DNA of 64,000 nt, from NCBI RefSeq assembly GCF_000423485.1, contig NZ_KE384026.1, positions 1 through 64,000 on the forward strand, written 5' to 3'. The position numbers and the translations under genes were made by a program. Below, one piece after another: positions 18,701-27,732 of this stretch. The DNA comes from Propionimicrobium lymphophilum DSM 4903 (GTDB lineage Bacteria > Actinomycetota > Actinomycetes > Propionibacteriales > Propionibacteriaceae). Every line of letters starts with the position of its first letter. The first letter of the stretch is position 1. The notes beneath the pieces were generated by a model that did no database searches, was not told where the DNA came from, and saw only the letters and a list, made by a program, of their open reading frames with translations.

Positions 18701-19425
18701 ATGACATCGGTTTCGGTGGCCTAGACCATGTTTTGGCCAGCGGCAAGAACGTGAACATCTTAGTGCTTGATACAGAGGTTTACTCGAATACCGGTGGTCA
18801 GGCCTCCAAGTCGACGCCTAGGGGAGCGGTCGCTAAGTTCGCTGCCGCCGGCAAGAACTCCGGCAAGAAGGATCTGGGCATGATCGCCCAGCTATACGGC
18901 AACGTCTACGTGGCGCAGATTTCCATGGGCGCAAACCAACAGCAGACCGTTCGAGCACTTGCGGAGGCAGAAGCGTGGGACGGCCCGAGCCTGATCATCG
19001 CCTACAGCACCTGCATCGCGCACGGCATCGATATGGAAACCTCCATGAGCCATCAGGGTGACGCGGTGGCCACCGGCTACTGGCCGCTCTACCGGTTCCG
19101 TCCCGATCAGGCTAAACCCCTGAAGATGGACTCGAAGGCGCCCACGGGGTCCGTGATCGACTTCATGAGCAAGGAAACCCGATTCAACATGCTGCGCCGC
19201 ACCAACCCGGAGGCAGCCGAACAGCTCGGCAAGCTAGCCCAAGCCGACGCAGAACAGAAGTGGCAGTATTACTCAGCACTTGCCGGTATGAGCCGTAAGA
19301 GCGAGGACGGCGAAGAAAAACCTGCGGCGCCTAGGCCGGCTCAGTCGCAGGATCGCGCAGCGAGGGTAAAGGCAATCATGGAGCGTCGCAAGCAGATCGC
19401 TAAGGCCAAGGGAGAAGACAAGTGA
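15781..19425 (+). CDS. nifJ: Pyruvate:ferredoxin (flavodoxin) oxidoreductase
   Basis: This single-chain enzyme converts pyruvate and CoA to acetyl-CoA and CO2 while reducing ferredoxin or flavodoxin. Domains in order are the pyruvate-binding half (IYPITPSSGMAE near the N terminus), the transketolase C-like and EKR regions, a two-cluster ferredoxin domain (CIDCGKCAMACP and CTGCAICVDVCP, about residues 695-760), a CGxC pair in FSGACSGCGET and the ThDP domain GDGWAYDIGFGG. The start at 15781 follows GGAGAGG and gives 1214 residues. It overlaps the next gene by four bases. The enzyme is normally oxygen-sensitive, so it points to anaerobic or microaerobic metabolism. The C terminus has a short lysine-rich extension. 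Confidence 0.96.
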   Translation: MQQACWATMDGNEAAARVAHALSEVIAIYPITPSSGMAELSDAWSAVGKKNIWGDVPQVVEMQSEAGAAAALHGAVTKGALGTTFTASQGLLLMIPNMYKIAGELTPAVIHVAARAVATHALSIFGDHSDVMGVRQTGWALLNSTSVQEAQDLALISHAATLRTRVPFLHFFDGFRTSHEENKIRLLDESDIRALVNEDDVAAHRLRGLTPDAPQIRGTAQNPDTFFQAREASNKFYNAVPNVVDDLFAQLENRVGRRYRSVEYYGDPEAERVVVVMGSAWSTVKQAVDDLLAQGEKVGVILPRLYRPFPADRFIEALPESAKSVAVLDRTKEPGSVGEPLFTDVVATLAESGRAMPRVIGGRYGLSSKEFTPAMAVAVFTELGKFEPKKRFTVGIVDDVTNLSLPVNSDIHSTADQDVLKAVFFGLGADGTVGSAKNNVKIIGADEGRFAQGYFVYDSRKSGGTTISHLRFADHPIDSPYLIDRADFVAVHQFELLSRMSNFQLSKPGATILLNSPYGEDTWNHLPEDLQRAIIDRDLKVWVINATKVARDAGMGQRINTVMQPCFFYLSGVVPREEAIDRIKTSVEKTYGKRGRTIVQRNFDAIDAAIPALFELQIPEEINGVQQQSIVPDSAPDFVQRVTGAMLRDEGDLLPVSALPPDGTWPLATTKYEKRGIAYEIPIWDESLCIDCGKCAMACPHAAIRVKVAPNDLLSQAPEGFRSKDFRDRLLTDHQYIVQVAPDDCTGCAICVDVCPARSKSEAKHKALNMANRLEHLDTERENYDFFLGLPEVNRSAVRHEQVKGVALLQPLFEFSGACSGCGETPYIRLLSQLFGDRLLVANATGCSSIYSGNLPTTPYATNDAGRGPAWSNSLFEDNAEFGYGMRLAADQQTAEARRLLGVLSDKLPGSLAQEILDADQTSEEGIFAQRERVGKLETALAELDDPAAAKLLTNTGALVKKSVWIIGGDGWAYDIGFGGLDHVLASGKNVNILVLDTEVYSNTGGQASKSTPRGAVAKFAAAGKNSGKKDLGMIAQLYGNVYVAQISMGANQQQTVRALAEAEAWDGPSLIIAYSTCIAHGIDMETSMSHQGDAVATGYWPLYRFRPDQAKPLKMDSKAPTGSVIDFMSKETRFNMLRRTNPEAAEQLGKLAQADAEQKWQYYSALAGMSRKSEDGEEKPAAPRPAQSQDRAARVKAIMERRKQIAKAKGEDK

Positions 19426-20414
19426 ACGTAGACATTTCCACGACCTACCTTGGGCTTGAGTTGGCTAGTCCTGTTGTCGCCTCTTGCAGCCCGCTAACCG
19501 GAAAGCTAGACACGCTGGAGCGCCTGGCCGATTCAGGGGCGGGGGCCGTCGTCCTGCCCAGTCTCTTTGAGGAAGAGGTTGAGGCCGAAGAGCTCGAGGC
19601 GATGGATTGGCTTGCGGTTGGGGAAGAACAGGCGGAGTTTTCTCTGCTGGCTCCCGAAATCGATCTGGACAAGATCGGTCCTGGCAGGCACGTCCAACTG
19701 GTATCAGACGCGAAGAGTAAGCTAGATGTTCCCGTCATCGCAAGCGTGAACGGTTATCGCCCTGGTGGCTGGTCTAGCTATGCCGCACAACTTGCCGATG
19801 CAGGTGCCGATGCAATCGAGCTGAACCTTTACTCGGTAAACACAGACCCCGACGAAACGGCTGATCAGGTTGAGAAGCGCTACCTAGAGGTGATCGAGTC
19901 TGTCACTGAGACAGTTTCCGTCCCGGTAACGTTGAAGCTCAGCCAGCACTTCACCGCGCTCAGCAATTTTGCCCATCGCGCTATCGATGCTGGCGCCTGC
20001 GGATTAGTTTTGTTTAACCGCTTCTACGGCGCTGAGATCGACCTCGATAAGATGGAGATCGTTAGCAAACGCAGGCTATCCAGCCCCGACGAGCTGCGGT
20101 TCCCACTCCGTTGGATCGGCATTCTGCGTGCCCAGAATCCGGGCATTTCTCTGGCGGCGACTTCTGGTGTCCATTCTGCCGCCGACGTTCTCAAGGCAAT
20201 AGCAGCGGGTGCTGACGTGGCATGCACCGCCTCCGCGGTGCTTGAGCAGGGCCCCGAGCACATCTCAGAAATGCTCGACGGTGTTATCAAGTGGCTTACC
20301 GATAACGATTACGAGTCGGTCAGGCAGCTCTGCGGATCCATGAGCGCTGGTAACGCGCCAGATCCCAGCAACTATGAACGCGCTCACTACATGAGCGTGC
20401 TAACCAGTAGGTAG
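19422..20414 (+). CDS. Dihydroorotate dehydrogenase-like flavoprotein
   Basis: This 330-residue TIM-barrel protein belongs to the DHOD-like group that is regularly found next to nifJ. The barrel motifs include LELASPVVASCSPLTG at the start, AGADAIELNLY, PVTLKLSQHF, ALSNFAHRAIDAGACGLVLFNRFYG and ISLAATSGVHSAADVLKAIAAGADVACTAS, the last being the FMN phosphate site. The usual PyrD catalytic context is not evident, so a pyrimidine role is doubtful. The four-base overlap with nifJ suggests coupled expression and perhaps electron-transfer partnership, which is inference. It ends at a large palindromic terminator. Confidence 0.82.
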   Translation: MNVDISTTYLGLELASPVVASCSPLTGKLDTLERLADSGAGAVVLPSLFEEEVEAEELEAMDWLAVGEEQAEFSLLAPEIDLDKIGPGRHVQLVSDAKSKLDVPVIASVNGYRPGGWSSYAAQLADAGADAIELNLYSVNTDPDETADQVEKRYLEVIESVTETVSVPVTLKLSQHFTALSNFAHRAIDAGACGLVLFNRFYGAEIDLDKMEIVSKRRLSSPDELRFPLRWIGILRAQNPGISLAATSGVHSAADVLKAIAAGADVACTASAVLEQGPEHISEMLDGVIKWLTDNDYESVRQLCGSMSAGNAPDPSNYERAHYMSVLTSR

Positions 20415-20427
20415 CAAATAATTCTCT

Positions 20428-20475
20428 GATAAAAGCAGTTGTGGCCCGCATATGCGGGCCACAACTGCTTTTATC
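20428..20475. terminator. Bidirectional terminator, perfect 48-base palindrome
   Basis: Bases 20428-20451 are the exact reverse complement of 20452-20475: A/T-rich ends (GATAAAAGC), a G/C core (GTGGCCCGC) and a central GCATATGC. It lies between the convergent dihydroorotate dehydrogenase-like and carboxylase genes, two bases before the carboxylase stop, and should stop transcription from both sides. Confidence 0.85.
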
Positions 20476-20476
20476 G

Positions 20477-22240
20477 CTAATAATCGGTGATCGAACAGAT
20501 TACGTCGCCAGACTGCACGACTGAGCCGGCCGCGATCAGGCCTTTTACGGTGCCAGAGCGGTGAGCGCTGATGGGCTGTTCCATCTTCATGGCCTCGAGG
20601 ACCACGATCAGGTCGCCTTCCTCGACGCGATCACCTTCGGAGACCGAGACCTTGGAGATCGTGCCCTGCATGGGGACGGTCAGTTCCTCGCTGGAATCGG
20701 TCAGCTTGGTGACCCTGCTGCGGCGAGTCGGTTTCTTAGGCTTGCGCTTTGCAGGCGTGGCGCTCAGGCCGCTTGGGAGTTTAACTTCGACGCGTCGGCC
20801 GTTTACTTCTACGACAATTTCTTCGCGCGCGGCCGGCTCCGCGGCCTCGCCCAGGTCGCCGGAATACGGCTCGATCTGGTTGTCGAAGTCACCCTCGATC
20901 CAGTCGGTGTAAACCTTGAAGTCTCCGTCAGAAGCGACGAACGCGGGGTCTTCCACGACTGCTCGATGGAACGGCAGAACAGTCGGCATGCCTTCGATCT
21001 CAAACTCGTCCAGAGCTCGTCTTGCTCTCTGCAGCGCCTGTTCTCGAGTGGCACCGGTTACGATCAGCTTGCAAAGCAGCGAGTCGAAAGCGCCCGGAAC
21101 ATTCATGTTCTTGCGGTAGCCTTCGTCGATTCGCACGCCAGGGCCGGTCGGGGGACGCCAACGGGTGATCGTGCCCGGAGCCGGGAAGAAGTTACGGCCG
21201 GGGTCCTCGGCGTTGATGCGGAATTCGAAGCTGTGGCCGCGGGGCTCAGGGTCGGATTCCTCTAGTTCTTCGCCTTCGGCGATCCGCAGTTGCTCACGAA
21301 CCAGATCGAGACCCGTGACCTCTTCGCTTACTGGGTGCTCAACCTGAAGTCTGGTGTTCACCTCAAGGAAGCTGATGGTGCCGTCTTGGCCGACCAGGAA
21401 CTCGCAAGTCCCAGCGCTTTCGTAGCCAGCTTCTTTTATGATCGCTCGACTGGCTTCGTAGATTCGTTCGTTCTGCTCTGGCGTCAGGAAAGGCGCGGGT
21501 GCCTCTTCGACCAATTTCTGATGGCGGCGCTGCAGCGAACAGTCTCGGGTGGAAACCACGATGACGTTGCCGTACTTGTCGGCTAGGCACTGAGTCTCGA
21601 CGTGCCTTGGGCGCTCCAGATAGCGCTCTACGAAGCACTCGCCACGACCGAACGCGGTCACGGCCTCTCTGACCGCAGAGTCGTAAAGTTCGGGGATCTC
21701 CTCCATCGTGAAGGCGACCTTCAGGCCTCGTCCACCACCGCCATATGCGGCTTTGATCGCGATCGGCAGGCCGTGCTCTGCAGCGAAAGATTTTATTTCT
21801 TTGACGTCAGAAACGGGATCTTTGGTGCCAGGAACCAGGGGAGCGCCAACTTTGTGGGCTAAGTGACGCGCCTTTACCTTGTCGCCCAGAGTGTCGATTG
21901 CCTGCGGTGGGGGACCGACCCAAATCATTCCGGCTGAGATCACTGCGGCAGCGAAGTCGGCGTTTTCAGATAGGAAACCGTAACCGGGGTGAATGGCGTC
22001 GGCACCCGCGCGCTGCGCGACCGAAAGAATCTTTTCTTGGTCCAGATAGGTTTCGGCAGGCGTCATGCCATTCAGTGCAAATGCCTCGTCCGCGAGGTTA
22101 ACGAACAACGAATTAGCATCCGAATCCGCATAGACCGCAACGCTCGTGATACCCGCGTCGCGGGCAGCGCGAATAATTCGTACCGCGATTTCGCCTCGGT
22201 TGGCGATCAGCAGCTTTTTAATTCGTTTCAATTCGGTCAC
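20477..22240 (-). CDS. Acyl-CoA carboxylase alpha subunit (biotin carboxylase plus BCCP)
   Basis: This subunit carboxylates its own biotin with ATP and bicarbonate and hands the carboxyl group to the beta subunit to make malonyl- or methylmalonyl-CoA. The biotin carboxylase domain fills residues 1-450 ([15 protein letters not shown], the ATP-grasp loop [26 protein letters not shown]). After a basic linker the biotinyl domain ends the protein with EAMKMEQPI, whose lysine is biotinylated. Start at GTG 22240, because AAGGAG precedes it by six bases; this gives 587 residues. It resembles AccA3/AccBC of actinobacteria. Its partners AccE and AccD lie at 23344-25127 and the ligase BirA at 25235. Confidence 0.94.
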   Translation of the reverse strand: MTELKRIKKLLIANRGEIAVRIIRAARDAGITSVAVYADSDANSLFVNLADEAFALNGMTPAETYLDQEKILSVAQRAGADAIHPGYGFLSENADFAAAVISAGMIWVGPPPQAIDTLGDKVKARHLAHKVGAPLVPGTKDPVSDVKEIKSFAAEHGLPIAIKAAYGGGGRGLKVAFTMEEIPELYDSAVREAVTAFGRGECFVERYLERPRHVETQCLADKYGNVIVVSTRDCSLQRRHQKLVEEAPAPFLTPEQNERIYEASRAIIKEAGYESAGTCEFLVGQDGTISFLEVNTRLQVEHPVSEEVTGLDLVREQLRIAEGEELEESDPEPRGHSFEFRINAEDPGRNFFPAPGTITRWRPPTGPGVRIDEGYRKNMNVPGAFDSLLCKLIVTGATREQALQRARRALDEFEIEGMPTVLPFHRAVVEDPAFVASDGDFKVYTDWIEGDFDNQIEPYSGDLGEAAEPAAREEIVVEVNGRRVEVKLPSGLSATPAKRKPKKPTRRSRVTKLTDSSEELTVPMQGTISKVSVSEGDRVEEGDLIVVLEAMKMEQPISAHRSGTVKGLIAAGSVVQSGDVICSITDY

Positions 22241-22329
22241 TGTCAACTCCTTACTGGTAACCACTTGGAGTCTAAGCCAAAAGGACTTGTTTGAGTAGAA
22301 TTCGCACGGCGTTTGAGACGAGAAGACAG

Positions 22330-22335
22330 TAGCCT
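22330..22335 (+). promoter_or_regulatory. -10 element for leaderless lipoprotein mRNA
   Basis: TAGCCT, then six bases and ATG at 22342. TTGAGG near the ATG is not a usable ribosome binding site at that distance. Confidence 0.4.
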
Positions 22336-22341
22336 TGAGGC

Positions 22342-22737
22342 ATGCGACGGATTTTTTTGGCCATCCTAACGGCGCTATTGCTTGCTGGTTGTGGCCAGAC
22401 TAGCCTCCAACCGGCTCCCAGTTCATCGCAGCCGAGCGTCGATCGGGTGCCATCGGGGGCGGCTAGCTTGCGGTCTTTCGGTTTGGAAAATGGGCCGGAA
22501 AACTTCTATTTGCCGGTCACCGCAGACTTCTACGTGGACGTCGATCAAGAGAACAACGTGACACTGACGATGACCCCCGAACAGGGGCGGATCCTGGTCG
22601 ACTTTCTCGTCGAAAACCTACCTGCAATGGGGTATGTAGTCGTTTCTACTTCTTCTGACGCGATCATCTTCGAGGGCCCTTGGAAGGGCGGGTTAACGAT
22701 TAGCGATAAACTCGCCGCCTTGACCCTGCGGTCCTAG
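22342..22737 (+). CDS. Small predicted lipoprotein, function unknown
   Basis: The 131-residue product starts with a lipoprotein signal: two arginines, a hydrophobic stretch [10 protein letters not shown] and the lipobox LAGC with the lipidated Cys at residue 17. A Ser/Pro-rich linker follows, and a globular part of about 90 residues ([15 protein letters not shown] to [11 protein letters not shown]) should lie outside the membrane. I do not recognise a family. It is divergent from the carboxylase alpha gene and converges on maf with a four-base overlap of stop regions. Confidence 0.8.
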   Translation: MRRIFLAILTALLLAGCGQTSLQPAPSSSQPSVDRVPSGAASLRSFGLENGPENFYLPVTADFYVDVDQENNVTLTMTPEQGRILVDFLVENLPAMGYVVVSTSSDAIIFEGPWKGGLTISDKLAALTLRS

Positions 22738-23336
22738 TCTTCCCAGAGCTGATGCCAGCCGACGTTCATGTCGATTAGCATCTGACGAACCAGCGGCAGT
22801 GAGATTCCCGCGACGTTCCACGGGTCTCCCTCGATCCCAGTGATGAAGGCTCCGCCTAGCGCGTCAATGGTGAAGCCACCGGCGACCCTTTCCGGTTCGC
22901 CGGTTGCAACATAGGCTTCGATCTCTTCATCGCTTAGATCGGCGAAATAGACGAGCGTGGTGGCTTCCCTGCACTGCGTTTGGGTCTTTCCATGACGACG
23001 AACCGCGACGAAGTGGCCGGTATGGGCGACGCCGGTGCGCCCACGCATTCGCTGCCACATCTTCACGGCCTTTTCCTTGCTACCTGGCTTACCGTAGCTG
23101 GTGCCCTGAACATCGAGCATCGTGTCGCAGCTGATCAATGCGAAGTCGCCAGCCACGTCCAGCTCCTTCAAGACGTGCTCGCCCTTTCTGCGGGCGAGCA
23201 TCGTGGTTATTTGAGTGCAGCTCAGCTCTGGGGGATAGCTTTCGTCTGCCAGCGGTTTGATAACTCGAGGGCTAATTCCGCAGTTCTCCAGAGCCTTTCG
23301 GCGTGCGGGCGAACTGGAGGCAAGGATCAGCTTCAT
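22734..23336 (-). CDS. maf: Maf-like nucleoside triphosphate pyrophosphatase
   Basis: Maf/YhdE-type enzymes hydrolyse non-canonical or regulatory nucleoside triphosphates and have been linked to septum formation. The 200-residue protein opens with LILASSSPARRKAL, the substrate-binding motif, has the conserved SCDTMLDVQG in the middle (about residue 69) and YVATGEPERVAGGFTIDALGGAFI towards the end. AGGAAAG precedes the ATG. It is encoded between carboxylase subunit genes and is probably co-transcribed with accE-accD, an arrangement also common in actinobacteria. Confidence 0.93.
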   Translation of the reverse strand: MKLILASSSPARRKALENCGISPRVIKPLADESYPPELSCTQITTMLARRKGEHVLKELDVAGDFALISCDTMLDVQGTSYGKPGSKEKAVKMWQRMRGRTGVAHTGHFVAVRRHGKTQTQCREATTLVYFADLSDEEIEAYVATGEPERVAGGFTIDALGGAFITGIEGDPWNVAGISLPLVRQMLIDMNVGWHQLWED

Positions 23337-23343
23337 TTCTTTC

Positions 23344-23553
23344 CTATCGGTAACTTCCTCGCCATGCCTCAGGGCCGTAGACGAACGGAAGCCTGATGTT
23401 TCGCCAATAGGAGTTCCAGCCGCCTGCGATCGGACGGTCGCGGTTTTCGCGAGGTTCGGGCTTGGCCGTTTGTGCGCTCAGCACGGCGACCAGGGCAGCT
23501 AGCTCCTCGTCGGTCGGGTCTCCTTTAGTAACCTTCAACTCTCCGTGCATCAT
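23344..23553 (-). CDS. accE: Acyl-CoA carboxylase epsilon subunit
   Basis: This 69-residue protein matches the actinobacterial epsilon subunits, which bridge alpha and beta subunits and stimulate activity. The conserved features are the N-terminal [20 protein letters not shown] helix and a short C-terminal W-rich tail. Translation starts at one of two adjacent ATGs (23553 or 23550); the first overlaps the accD stop as ATGA, so it is coupled to accD. Position and length, rather than strong similarity, support the name. Confidence 0.85.
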   Translation of the reverse strand: MMHGELKVTKGDPTDEELAALVAVLSAQTAKPEPRENRDRPIAGGWNSYWRNIRLPFVYGPEAWRGSYR

Positions 23554-25127
23554 AGCGGTATATTCCCATGCTTCTTGGGCGGCAAGGTCTCGCGTTTGCT
23601 GCGCAGCAGACGCAGAGCACGAACCACCTGGGCCCTGGTCTCGTGTGGGTAAATGACCTGGTCGACGTAACCGCGTTCGGCGGCTGTGTACGGGTTAGAG
23701 AGCTCGTTTTCGTATTCGTTCAGCAGCTCAGTGCGCAGCGCCTGTGGATCCTCGGCTTCCCGAAGCTGCTTGCGGTAAAGCAGGTTCACCGCGCCCTCGG
23801 CGCCCATTACGGCGATCTGAGCGGTAGGCCACGCCAGGTTTATGTCGGCTCCCAAGTGCTTGGAACCCATAACGATGTACGCGCCGCCGTAAGCCTTTCG
23901 GGTGATGATCGTGACTAGCGGAACGCTGGCTTCGCCATAGGCGTAGATGAGCTTTGCGCCACGGCGGATAATTCCGTCATGCTCCTGTTCGACGCCCGGC
24001 AGGAAGCCTGGCACGTCGACGAACGTAATGACGGGAATATTGAAGCAGTCGCAGGTGCGTACGAAGCGGGCGGCCTTTTCGGATGCCTTGATGTCGAGAC
24101 AGCCGGCCAGCACCTGGGGCTGATTTGCGACGATGCCGATCGAGCGGCCCTCGATTCGGCCGAATCCGCAGATAATATTCTGCGCGTACAGCTCTTGGAC
24201 TTCCAAAAACTCGTCGTCATCGAGCACGGTCCGGATAACTTCTCGCATGTCGTATGCGTGGCTCGGGTCGTCGGGGATCAGCACGTCCAGTTTGCGGTCG
24301 TGATCGGTGAAGTCGAGATCTGCTGCCTCTGCGAACTCGTAGATCGGGGCATCCTCAAGGTTGTTCTGAGGCAGATATGTGATCAGCTCCCGGACGTAGT
24401 CGAGAGCATCCGTCTCATCGACTGCCAGGTAGTGAGCGACACCGGACTTCTCCGAGTGCGTGCGTCCGCCGCCAAGTTCCTCTAGAGAGACGTCCTCGCC
24501 GGTAACTGTTCGAACGATTTCCGGGCCGGTGATGAACATCTGGCTGGTTTGGTCGACCATGACGATGAAGTCTGTGAGCGCGGGGGAGTAGACATGACCA
24601 CCAGCCGCAGCGCCCATCACCAGGCTGATCTGTGGAATAACTCCCGAGGCCATGACGTTGTGATGGAAGATTTCCCCATAAAGACCGAGCGAAACAACGC
24701 CCTCTTGGACGCGCGCGCCGCCGCCTTCGTTAATGCCGATCAGCGGGCAGCCGGTCTTTGTTGCTAGCTCGATAATCTTGACGATCTTTTCGCCATAAAC
24801 CTGGCCGAGCGAGCCGCCGAAGATACCGACGTCCTGGCTGAAGATGCAGACGGGCCTGTTGTGAATATAGCCGGTGCCGATGATTACGCCGTCCCCGTAT
24901 GGCCTAGTCGCCTGCATGCCGAAGTCGTGATTGCGGTGTCGGCTGAACTCGTCCATCTCGGAGAAGGTGCCCTCGTCGAGGATCGCGTGGATGCGTTCCC
25001 TGGCGGTCATCTTGCCTTTGGCGTGTTGGCGTTCAACCTTGTCCGCGCCGGCAGCGTGCATCGCTTGATCAATGCGTGCTCCTAGATCGGCAAGCTTGCC
25101 GGCGGTTGTCTTGGTGTCGATCTCCAT
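23550..25127 (-). CDS. Acyl-CoA carboxylase beta subunit (carboxyltransferase)
   Basis: The carboxyltransferase moves CO2 from biotin to acetyl- or propionyl-CoA. The 525-residue protein has both crotonase-fold halves: the N-terminal half with [20 protein letters not shown] and [15 protein letters not shown], and the C-terminal half with [24 protein letters not shown] and [20 protein letters not shown], which hold the two oxyanion holes. The ATG at 25127 was chosen because TACCCT lies six bases upstream, a leaderless pattern; the frame extends to 25172 without support. It is called AccD5- or PccB-like in actinobacteria; acyl preference cannot be read from sequence. Confidence 0.94.
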   Translation of the reverse strand: MEIDTKTTAGKLADLGARIDQAMHAAGADKVERQHAKGKMTARERIHAILDEGTFSEMDEFSRHRNHDFGMQATRPYGDGVIIGTGYIHNRPVCIFSQDVGIFGGSLGQVYGEKIVKIIELATKTGCPLIGINEGGGARVQEGVVSLGLYGEIFHHNVMASGVIPQISLVMGAAAGGHVYSPALTDFIVMVDQTSQMFITGPEIVRTVTGEDVSLEELGGGRTHSEKSGVAHYLAVDETDALDYVRELITYLPQNNLEDAPIYEFAEAADLDFTDHDRKLDVLIPDDPSHAYDMREVIRTVLDDDEFLEVQELYAQNIICGFGRIEGRSIGIVANQPQVLAGCLDIKASEKAARFVRTCDCFNIPVITFVDVPGFLPGVEQEHDGIIRRGAKLIYAYGEASVPLVTIITRKAYGGAYIVMGSKHLGADINLAWPTAQIAVMGAEGAVNLLYRKQLREAEDPQALRTELLNEYENELSNPYTAAERGYVDQVIYPHETRAQVVRALRLLRSKRETLPPKKHGNIPL

Positions 25128-25133
25128 AGCCTT

Positions 25134-25139
25134 AGGGTA
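25134..25139 (-). promoter_or_regulatory. -10 element for leaderless carboxylase beta mRNA
   Basis: On the minus strand TACCCT is followed by six bases and the ATG at 25127. Confidence 0.4.
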
Positions 25140-25221
25140 GTGCCTAAAAATGAAAAAGCTATATGCGACCACTTAATGGGTAGTTATTTTCTTGGTTTCG
25201 CTTGGTCAATTCGCGAAGCGA

Positions 25222-25227
25222 TATCAT
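25222..25227 (+). promoter_or_regulatory. -10 element for leaderless birA
   Basis: TATCAT is followed by seven bases and the ATG at 25235; no Shine-Dalgarno sequence lies between. Confidence 0.4.
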
Positions 25228-25234
25228 CGGACCC

Positions 25235-26008
25235 ATGCAACCGGTCGACACCGAAAAACTACGTGAGCTCTTGGGCGAGAGCTCTTTTTGGGCCAACATT
25301 GAGGTGCGTCCTTCCGTGACTTCAACGAACGCCATCTTCGCGGAAAATGCCGCCCAGCTGCCCACCGGATCCGTGCTTATCGCAGATCATCAAACCGTCG
25401 GAAGGGGTAGGTTCGACCGTTCTTGGGTAGACACTCCAGGTCGCGGTCTGGCTACTTCGGCGCTGCTGCGGCCTAGCCGTCCGATGAGCGAGTGGGGTTG
25501 GCTTCCGCTGCTGGTCGGGTTGGCGGTCGATCTTGGCACATGCAAACTGGCCGGTGATCAGCGATCGCGAATTAGCTTGAAATGGCCCAATGACGTTCTC
25601 ATCGATGGCAGAAAAATCTGCGGGATCCTCTGCCAAGTTAGCGGTGATGCTCTCATCTGTGGCTGGGGGATAAACGTTCTTGGCTGGCCTGAGAACGTGC
25701 CCGCAGAGCGCGCTAACTGCCTCGCCGACGCGGGTCTTCCGACCGACAGGACCGCCATATCCGCAGCGGTGCTCATGGCGCTCGAGGATCTGTACCTCGC
25801 CTGGGAAAACGGCGAAGACATGCGAGAACGCTATCTGCGGATTTGTGACACGCTAGGCAGAAAGGTCAAAGTTCTCCTCGACGCCGAACGCCCCGGCGCG
25901 TTCACCTTGGGGAAGGCAGTAGACGTCACGATAGAGGGAAACCTTGTCGTGGAAACCGATGCGGGGCTAGAAACTTTTTCTGCCGGAGACGTCATCCACC
26001 TGCGCTAG
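25235..26008 (+). CDS. birA: Biotin-[acetyl-CoA carboxylase] ligase
   Basis: BirA activates biotin as biotinyl-AMP and attaches it to the lysine of the carboxylase alpha subunit. The 257-residue protein has the catalytic core without an N-terminal DNA-binding domain: ADHQTVGRGRFDRSW is the GRGRxxRxW adenylation loop, KWPNDVLIDGRKICGIL follows, and a C-terminal SH3-like part ends with FSAGDVIHLR. It is therefore a monofunctional ligase that should not repress transcription. It is divergent from the carboxylase genes it serves and converges on the ABC exporter with a four-base overlap. Confidence 0.94.
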   Translation: MQPVDTEKLRELLGESSFWANIEVRPSVTSTNAIFAENAAQLPTGSVLIADHQTVGRGRFDRSWVDTPGRGLATSALLRPSRPMSEWGWLPLLVGLAVDLGTCKLAGDQRSRISLKWPNDVLIDGRKICGILCQVSGDALICGWGINVLGWPENVPAERANCLADAGLPTDRTAISAAVLMALEDLYLAWENGEDMRERYLRICDTLGRKVKVLLDAERPGAFTLGKAVDVTIEGNLVVETDAGLETFSAGDVIHLR

Positions 26009-27732
26009 AGAGCGTCCGCCTGTCGAGCGATTAGTTCCGCCAGCGGTCCGGCTTGAGAAAGCTCAGCGGGTTTTCCAGCTGCCAATACTTTTGTCTCGAG
26101 GACGATCACCGCGTCCACATCGGACAATCCTGCTGCAGTATGTGTTGCCTCGATGATGGTCGCCTTGGGACGCCTGAGTCTAAGCGTCCTGCGAACTTCT
26201 GCAGCCAGCTGTGTGTTTAGGTGGCTGGTGTACTCATCCAGCAGGTACACGTCGGCGTCGACCAAAAGCGCCATTGCAAGAGAGAGCCGCTGAGCCTGAC
26301 CACCGGAAATCTGTTTTCCTTGCGGGCCGATCCGCGAATCTAGGCTAAGCTCCTCGCCTATCTGGGCAATCTGCATTACTTCGGTCAGCTTTTCGGGCGT
26401 GGCGTCTGGGGCTACCAGCAGCAAATTATCCGCTACCGTCCCGTTGAAAAGCATCGGAGACTGAGCAACGAGGCAAACCCTGGAGCGCAATTCGTCCTCG
26501 CTCAAGGAAGTAAGATCGACGCCACCTATTTCGATCACGCCAGAATCAGGCTCGGCCAGTCTGCCGATCAGTTTTAAGAGAGTCGATTTACCACACCCGG
26601 AGGCGCCGATTAGTGCGACGTGGCTTGAAGGCGCTATGTTTACGCTCACATCGGAGAGCGCCTTTCTGCCACTTCCAACGGTGGGGTATCGGTAGGAAAG
26701 AGAATCGACCCGAACCCCGAGCGGTCCGGCAGGCAGATGCTTGGGGTACTCGGGAGCCTTAATGCCTTGTGCGTGCACTATCTTGTAGACCCGGTTGGCG
26801 CAGGCGAGAGACGTGTCCAAAGAATCTGCAAAATCTCTGACCGCTTCCGTAGCGTCGAAGAGCCTCCAAACCACAGCAACGCAGATAGCCAAAGTTGCGA
26901 TCTCTAGCTCAGCACTTAACCCGCATTCTGTTACCGTGAGTAAAGTGGCGAGCATGACGAAAGTTGAGGCGCACTGTCGAGCGGCAAGCTGACGAACCCT
27001 CGGCTTAGCTCCCGCATTTGCCTCTTCATCCAGCAGTGAAAGCTGGTCGAGCCTCTCGGCAACGTGGCCATAACCGGTGACTTCGCTCATGCCTTGAACC
27101 GTGTCCGTTACATGCGCAGAGATCTTGCCGCGTATCTCGCCCTGGGTGGCTGCAGAAGCGAGCAGCCTCTTTGAGCCGAGCAGCGGAACGACGAAGACGC
27201 TAAGAGCCAATCCGATTGCGGCGGCAAGCGCCGGGCGCCAATCCGCCCAAAAGCCCAATCCGAGGACACCCAAGATGGGCACGGTAATTGCAGTCACTGC
27301 TGGTGGGAATGTGTGGGCGAAGAAGACCTCTATTCGGTCGATGTCCCTTGTTGCCCTGGTCAAAAGATCGCCGGAAGTCGAAACAGTGCCGATAGTAGAG
27401 GCCTGAGGTACTAATCCGCGGTATAGCCTGACGCGGAGTAGTTCCAGAGCCTTAAACGCCACCAAGTGGCACCAAAACATTTCTAGATAACGCGCCAACG
27501 CCTTCAGCAAAGCGATGACGATCAGACAAATCGCCAACTGCAATGTGCCATCCGGCAACCATTGTGGGCCTCCTGGTCGCACGGCATTAGCAACTGCGCC
27601 AACACCTATGACAAAAAGAGCAATGCCTAAAAACTGGTCCAAGTGACGCATCAAGGTCGCAGAAACCAAATGTCCTAGGACAGGCCTGCCAACCTCGAGG
27701 AGCCACGAAACCACTTTTTTGTTTTCGCTCAT
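26005..27732 (-). CDS. cydC: ABC exporter permease-ATPase, CydC-like
   Basis: This half-transporter of 575 residues has six membrane segments in the first 320 residues and a nucleotide-binding domain with Walker A GASGCGKST, signature ISGGQAQRLSLA, Walker B VYLLDEY and H-loop ATHTA. CydDC exports cysteine and glutathione and is needed to assemble cytochrome bd. The CydC assignment is from its place as second gene after the CydD-like partner with a four-base overlap. No cydAB is in the window, so another thiol or peptide exporter role remains possible. It ends four bases inside the end of birA. Confidence 0.7.
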   Translation of the reverse strand: MSENKKVVSWLLEVGRPVLGHLVSATLMRHLDQFLGIALFVIGVGAVANAVRPGGPQWLPDGTLQLAICLIVIALLKALARYLEMFWCHLVAFKALELLRVRLYRGLVPQASTIGTVSTSGDLLTRATRDIDRIEVFFAHTFPPAVTAITVPILGVLGLGFWADWRPALAAAIGLALSVFVVPLLGSKRLLASAATQGEIRGKISAHVTDTVQGMSEVTGYGHVAERLDQLSLLDEEANAGAKPRVRQLAARQCASTFVMLATLLTVTECGLSAELEIATLAICVAVVWRLFDATEAVRDFADSLDTSLACANRVYKIVHAQGIKAPEYPKHLPAGPLGVRVDSLSYRYPTVGSGRKALSDVSVNIAPSSHVALIGASGCGKSTLLKLIGRLAEPDSGVIEIGGVDLTSLSEDELRSRVCLVAQSPMLFNGTVADNLLLVAPDATPEKLTEVMQIAQIGEELSLDSRIGPQGKQISGGQAQRLSLAMALLVDADVYLLDEYTSHLNTQLAAEVRRTLRLRRPKATIIEATHTAAGLSDVDAVIVLETKVLAAGKPAELSQAGPLAELIARQADAL

